A DNA stretch of 9,589 bases from Pseudomonadota bacterium. Lineage in GTDB: Bacteria > Pseudomonadota > Alphaproteobacteria > Sphingomonadales > Sphingomonadaceae. The notes beneath the pieces were generated by a model. That model worked only from the letters and a program-made list of their open reading frames with translations, was not told where the DNA came from and did no database searches. The position numbers and the translations under genes were made by a program. This document shows, piece after piece, positions 6,859 through 9,589 of the stretch (its first letter is position 1; every line of letters starts with the position of its first letter). The stretch spans positions 1 to 9,589 of the forward strand of contig JAEXAW010000055.1 in the NCBI GenBank assembly GCA_023458055.1, in the 5' to 3' direction.

Positions 6859-8325
6859 TTAGATTTTATTGATTTCGTTTGCTACTATTTTTCCTGATAT
6901 AATCGATGGTGGTACACCAGGTCCAGGCACGGTTAGTTGTCCTGTATAGAATAAGTTTTTCAACTTTTTGTTTCTGATTTTTGGTTTCAATACTGCTGTT
7001 TGGCTGAGTGTATTTGCCAATCCGTAGGCATTGCCACCATAAGCATTGTAATCCGAAATAAAATCACGCACACAATAGCTTTTTTTGTATTCTATTTTGG
7101 AAGCCAAATCGCTTATTCCTGTGTGTTTTTCAATTCTTGCAAGGATCTCCCCTAGGTATTTTTCCCTGATGTTTTCCTCGTCATTTATTCCGATGGCCAA
7201 AGGCATCAGTAAAAACAAATTTTCCTTTCCTTCGGGAGCGACATTTTTGTCTGTTTTGGACGGACAGCAGACGTAAAAAAGAGGTTTTTCAGGCCATTTT
7301 CGCTCGCCATAGATGCAGTCTATGTGTTCATCCAAGTTATTTTCAAAGAAAAGTGTGTGATGTTTGAGGTTTGGGATTTTTTCATTTATTCCCAAATAAA
7401 AAATCAAACTCGATGGAGCAAAAGTCTTTTTTTGCCAATAATCTTCCTTGTAATTCCGTAGATTTTCGTCTAAAAGTGTTTCGGTATGATAATAATCCGA
7501 AGAAGCGACAATATAATCAAAGTGAATTTCTTCGCCATTAATCAGTAAAGAAGTTGCTTTTTTGTTTGCTGAAAGTATTTTTTCAACGGTAGCGTTGAAA
7601 TGAAAAGTAGCACCTTGTTTTTCAGCAACGGACTTCATTGCCAACACCAATTGGTAAAAACCACCCATGGGATAATGCGTTCCCAAAGCATAGCCACCAT
7701 AGTTCATCATGCTGTACAATGCCGGAATATTTTTGGGTGAAGCACCCAGAAAAATCACCGGAAATTCCATGAGTGTTCTGAGCTTTTCATTTTTGAAATA
7801 CTTGGCAACATAGCTTCTGAAATTGCTAAGCAAATCCAGTTTCAAGGCACTTTTGGCTATTTTTGGCGAAACAAATTCTAACCAATTATGGCAAGGTTTG
7901 TTTACAAAATCCTGCATGCCTACTTCGTACTTAAACTTGGCGGATTGCATAAATTTTTCCAATTGTCTTCCTGCACCTTTTTCCGTTTTTTCAAACAACG
8001 TTTTTAGCTCTTCAATGCTTTCGGGTACGTTCATTTTTTCGTCCGAAAAAATCATTTCAAACTGCGGATTTAAGGAAATCAGTTGTAGAAAATCGGAAGT
8101 TTTGTAACCAAAATCTGCAAAAAAATTCTCCATAATATCAGGCATCCAATACCAACTCGGTCCCATGTCAAAAACATAGCCTTCGGTAGTAGAAAATTGC
8201 CTTGCTCTTCCTCCAGCTTGCCCGTGCTTTTCAAATACGTGAACTTCATTACCAGCCTGAGCCAAATAAGCTGCAGCTGACAAACCTGAAAATCCAGAAC
8301 CGATTATGGCTATTTTTTTACGCAT
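6859..8325 (-). CDS. crtI: Phytoene desaturase (CrtI-type, phytoene to lycopene)
   Basis: The 488-residue FAD-dependent enzyme performs the desaturations that turn phytoene into lycopene. The N-terminal dinucleotide-binding fold reads IAIIGSGFSGLSAAAYLA (5-22), with Glu32 at the end of the second strand to bind the ribose of FAD, and GGRAR (38-42) after it. The C-terminal signature of bacterial phytoene dehydrogenases is intact at 457-488 (FYTGQLTVPGPGVPPSIISG), completing the FAD site. Length is normal (about 490). The ATG overlaps the last base of the marR stop (TAATG), so the two are translationally coupled. The number of desaturation steps cannot be read from sequence, but four is expected since a lycopene cyclase follows. 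Confidence 0.95.
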   Translation of the reverse strand: MRKKIAIIGSGFSGLSAAAYLAQAGNEVHVFEKHGQAGGRARQFSTTEGYVFDMGPSWYWMPDIMENFFADFGYKTSDFLQLISLNPQFEMIFSDEKMNVPESIEELKTLFEKTEKGAGRQLEKFMQSAKFKYEVGMQDFVNKPCHNWLEFVSPKIAKSALKLDLLSNFRSYVAKYFKNEKLRTLMEFPVIFLGASPKNIPALYSMMNYGGYALGTHYPMGGFYQLVLAMKSVAEKQGATFHFNATVEKILSANKKATSLLINGEEIHFDYIVASSDYYHTETLLDENLRNYKEDYWQKKTFAPSSLIFYLGINEKIPNLKHHTLFFENNLDEHIDCIYGERKWPEKPLFYVCCPSKTDKNVAPEGKENLFLLMPLAIGINDEENIREKYLGEILARIEKHTGISDLASKIEYKKSYCVRDFISDYNAYGGNAYGLANTLSQTAVLKPKIRNKKLKNLFYTGQLTVPGPGVPPSIISGKIVANEINKI

Positions 8326-8972
8326 TAGTTTTTGAATTTTAAAGCCTCATTTAACAAATGTTCCGTTTCAATATTTTTATCATAAATCGGTTGATGAAAA
8401 TCGTTGAGTTTGTTGAGTAATCGAATGAGTTCCATTTTTTCAGAATGGGTCAAATCTCCAGTGACGATTTCGGTAGCCTTTCTGATTTTACTCATTTGAT
8501 TTTCCAAAGCCAATAATCCTTTTGAGGTAATGGAAATCACTTTACTTCGTTTGTCTATGAGAGAATTACTTTGCTCAATCCAACCTTGAGTAATCAAGCG
8601 ATTGATAATCTGCATCCCAACAGGTTTTTCGTGGACATTCTTTTTTATCAACTCCATTTTTGACATTTCACCAAATGCTTTGAGGTTGATGAGGTAAATA
8701 AAATCTTCCTGCGTAGAAAAATCAGACCCTAAAATCGCTGATTTAGAATAACTTTTGGCATATCTATTCATGTGCACAATCAACGTATTGATAACACTTT
8801 CGGCACTTCGTCCGTTTTCTTTTCCTTCCCAATCAGGCTCACTATCTGTGTGCTGATTACTGGCAGAAATCCAATTTTTAAACCCATCAACAGAATGTTC
8901 ATATCGACCCTCATTACTGATTTCAAATTCTTGGATCAAATCCATCACGTCATGCAATAAATTGTAATTCAT
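8325..8972 (-). CDS. MarR-family winged-helix transcriptional regulator
   Basis: The 215-residue DNA-binding protein is longer than a typical MarR (about 140-150) because of an N-terminal extension of some 55 residues rich in charged and aromatic amino acids. The winged helix lies at about 88-155: EDFIYLINLKAFGEMSKMEL gives the early helices, EKPVGMQIINRLITQGWIEQ (115-134) the recognition helix, and DKRSKVISITSKG (140-152) the beta wing with the usual Asp-x-Arg. C-terminal helices (about 157-190) would form the dimer interface. It is the first gene of the operon, directly behind a palindrome-containing promoter, so autoregulation and repression of the pigment genes is the simple model. The signal it senses is unknown. 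AGG lies only 3 nt before the ATG. Confidence 0.9.
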   Translation of the reverse strand: MNYNLLHDVMDLIQEFEISNEGRYEHSVDGFKNWISASNQHTDSEPDWEGKENGRSAESVINTLIVHMNRYAKSYSKSAILGSDFSTQEDFIYLINLKAFGEMSKMELIKKNVHEKPVGMQIINRLITQGWIEQSNSLIDKRSKVISITSKGLLALENQMSKIRKATEIVTGDLTHSEKMELIRLLNKLNDFHQPIYDKNIETEHLLNEALKFKN

Positions 8973-8991
8973 TTTCCTTAAAATTAGGATA

Positions 8992-8999
8992 CAAATATA
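8992..8999 (-). promoter_or_regulatory. Probable -7 element of the operon promoter (TATATTTG)
   Basis: On the minus strand TATATTTG fits the Bacteroidota -7 consensus TAnnTTTG and lies about 20 nt before the marR start codon, leaving a short leader. No clear TTTG -33 element is found at the usual spacing, where the sequence is just AT-rich. A TATACTA half-site (8996-9002) overlaps the box, which would let a bound repressor block it. Confidence 0.55.
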
Positions 9000-9046
9000 C
9001 TATTTATTTTTAAGTAAGAATTATTTTGTACTTTTTATTTTAAATT

Positions 9047-9064
9047 TAGTATATAATTATACTA
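9047..9064. promoter_or_regulatory. Candidate operator: perfect 7-bp inverted repeat upstream of marR
   Basis: TAGTATA (9047-9053) and TATACTA (9058-9064) are exact inverted repeats with a 4-bp spacer, a size and symmetry normal for MarR-family sites. Related half-sites occur at 8996-9002 (TATACTA, on the -7 box), 9068-9073 (AGTATG) and 9086-9091 (TATACT). The background is very AT-rich, so some of these could be chance, but the 18-bp palindrome and the half-site on the promoter together are suggestive. Confidence 0.45.
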
Positions 9065-9157
9065 TTCAGTATGTTTTAAGAAGATTATACTTTTTAAGAA
9101 TTATTAATCTTTTCCAATAGCACTAATAAACGAAATCAATCGTTTTCCCTCGCTTTG

Positions 9158-9220
9158 GGTGGCACATTTGCAAAACCGCACAAATCCCACGCTAAAGCTA
9201 AGTTTTGCAAAAGAGCCACC
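9158..9220. repeat. Imperfect hairpin, right copy of the A-type palindromic element
   Basis: Arms 9158-9176 and 9202-9220 pair at 17 of 19 positions around a 25-nt loop. The only mismatches are two A-A pairs flanking one C-G pair, exactly as in the left copy at 65-126. Shared blocks are GCACATTTG in the 5' arm, GCACA early in the loop, and CAAAAGAGC in the 3' arm. Both copies have the same orientation. The arm GTTTTGCAAAAGAGC also occurs at 9292-9306 in the neighbouring large palindrome. Confidence 0.75.
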
Positions 9221-9277
9221 AAGTCAAGGCACCACACGAGAGGAAGACCAATTAACTAAAATAAAAAATATAACGCC

Positions 9278-9476
9278 TGCCTGTAACATGGGTTTTGCAA
9301 AAGAGCGGGTTAAGTTCAAAATTCAACATCTGTGCTTTTTATCCGCAAAAACCATTTTTTATTTGCTTAAAAAATATAAATTAGCAAATAAAAAATGGTT
9401 TTGCTACGTTGGTGCAAAGTTGAAAGTTCCGTCTTTCTATTCCGCTCCTTCGCAAAGCCCTAAACCGTTATCTGCA
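9278..9476. repeat. Large nested palindrome (about 200 bp), B-type element
   Basis: Three levels of pairing are visible. The outer level is 9278-9287 with 9467-9476 (7 of 10). The middle level is 9290-9308 with 9442-9460 (16 of 19; the mismatches become G-T wobbles on one or the other strand). The inner stem is perfect over 20 bp, 9348-9367 with 9383-9402, around a 15-nt AT loop. Between the middle and inner levels weaker pairing (TTCAAC in both rc-aligned halves) continues. It encodes no convincing protein. It resembles the dispersed palindromic repeats of Bacteroidota genomes; whether it is a MITE, a REP-like or an integron-attC-like element cannot be decided here. Confidence 0.7.
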
Positions 9477-9493
9477 ATTAGATAAAAACGTTC

Positions 9494-9589
9494 GTGAAAG
9501 AAAATCCGGAAAAATATCAAGAATTATTTAAGGTTTTTGCAATTCTATTAACTGATGGAATTGTTGAAACAAAATTAGTAAATAATTGG
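9494..9589 (+). CDS. Possible 5' fragment of an unknown ORF running off the window
   Basis: From a GTG at 9494 the frame stays open to the window end (32 codons: VKENPEKYQELFKVF, then AILLTDGIVETKLVNNW). The in-frame upstream stop is TAG at 9479-9481, and no ATG lies between it and the GTG, so a GTG start would be needed. No ribosome binding site is evident. Composition is protein-like (Lys, Glu and Leu rich, one amphipathic helix). It starts 18 nt past the large palindrome. No family recognised; too short to be sure it is coding. Confidence 0.35.
   Translation, partial: MKENPEKYQELFKVFAILLTDGIVETKLVNNW

Noticed and set aside
9023..9030. Plus-strand -7-like box (TTATTTTG region) for a rightward promoter
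   Set aside because: It misses the TAnnTTTG spacing by one base and no gene follows on the plus strand for over 450 nt.
9278..9476. Large palindrome as a canonical integron attC site
   Set aside because: No clear RYYYAAC/GTTRRRY core pair at the stem base: TGTAAC and GTTATCT do not fit, and GTTAAGT at 9309-9315 lacks a matching partner. No integrase gene is in view. Kept only as a hypothesis.
9158..9476. Repeats as a CRISPR array
   Set aside because: No series of equal direct repeats with regular spacers; the structure is two separate palindromes, and no cas genes are nearby.
9159..9485. 108-codon open frame on the plus strand
   Set aside because: It runs through both the A hairpin and the large palindrome, has no ribosome binding site, and its sequence is dictated by the repeats; it resembles no protein.

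Overview
The window carries one long minus-strand operon for carotenoid synthesis and light protection. It most likely comes from a flavobacterium-like member of the Bacteroidota. The evidence is the low G+C content, a promoter of the TAnnTTTG type, the fused CrtYcd-type lycopene cyclase, and a gene order (MarR regulator, crtI, crtB, a small secreted protein, an SRPBCC protein, crtZ, lycopene cyclase) that is familiar from that phylum. I cannot name the genus.

Read 5' to 3' on the minus strand, the layout is: an AT-rich promoter/operator region (about 8973-9120), a MarR-type regulator, crtI (phytoene desaturase), crtB (phytoene synthase), a small secreted protein of unknown function, an SRPBCC-fold protein, crtZ (beta-carotene hydroxylase), the lycopene cyclase, a long TspO/MBR-like membrane protein, a class I photolyase, a flavin reductase-like protein, a decayed remnant of idi (isopentenyl-diphosphate isomerase) and a TIGR01777-family NAD(P)-dependent epimerase. 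Most neighbouring genes overlap by 1-4 nt or lie within 15 nt of each other, so co-transcription and translational coupling are likely.

Together the enzymes would turn GGPP into phytoene (CrtB), lycopene (CrtI), beta-carotene (lycopene cyclase) and zeaxanthin (CrtZ). GGPP synthase and a ketolase are not in the window. The photolyase, TspO-like protein and flavin reductase fit a light/oxidative-stress role for the same transcript, probably controlled by the MarR protein through a palindrome just upstream.

The least ordinary parts are outside the intact genes. (i) The idi remnant at 1058-1234 has an in-frame stop, a probable lost metal ligand, and lacks the rest of the enzyme. (ii) Two hairpins of the same design (65-126 and 9158-9220) bracket the operon in the same orientation. 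Their stems differ by compensatory changes, while two A-A mismatches are kept. (iii) A roughly 200-bp nested palindrome (9278-9476) lies beyond the right hairpin. A 15-nt sequence from its end recurs inverted at the left window edge (14/15 identical). The right edge holds only a possible 5' fragment of another ORF.
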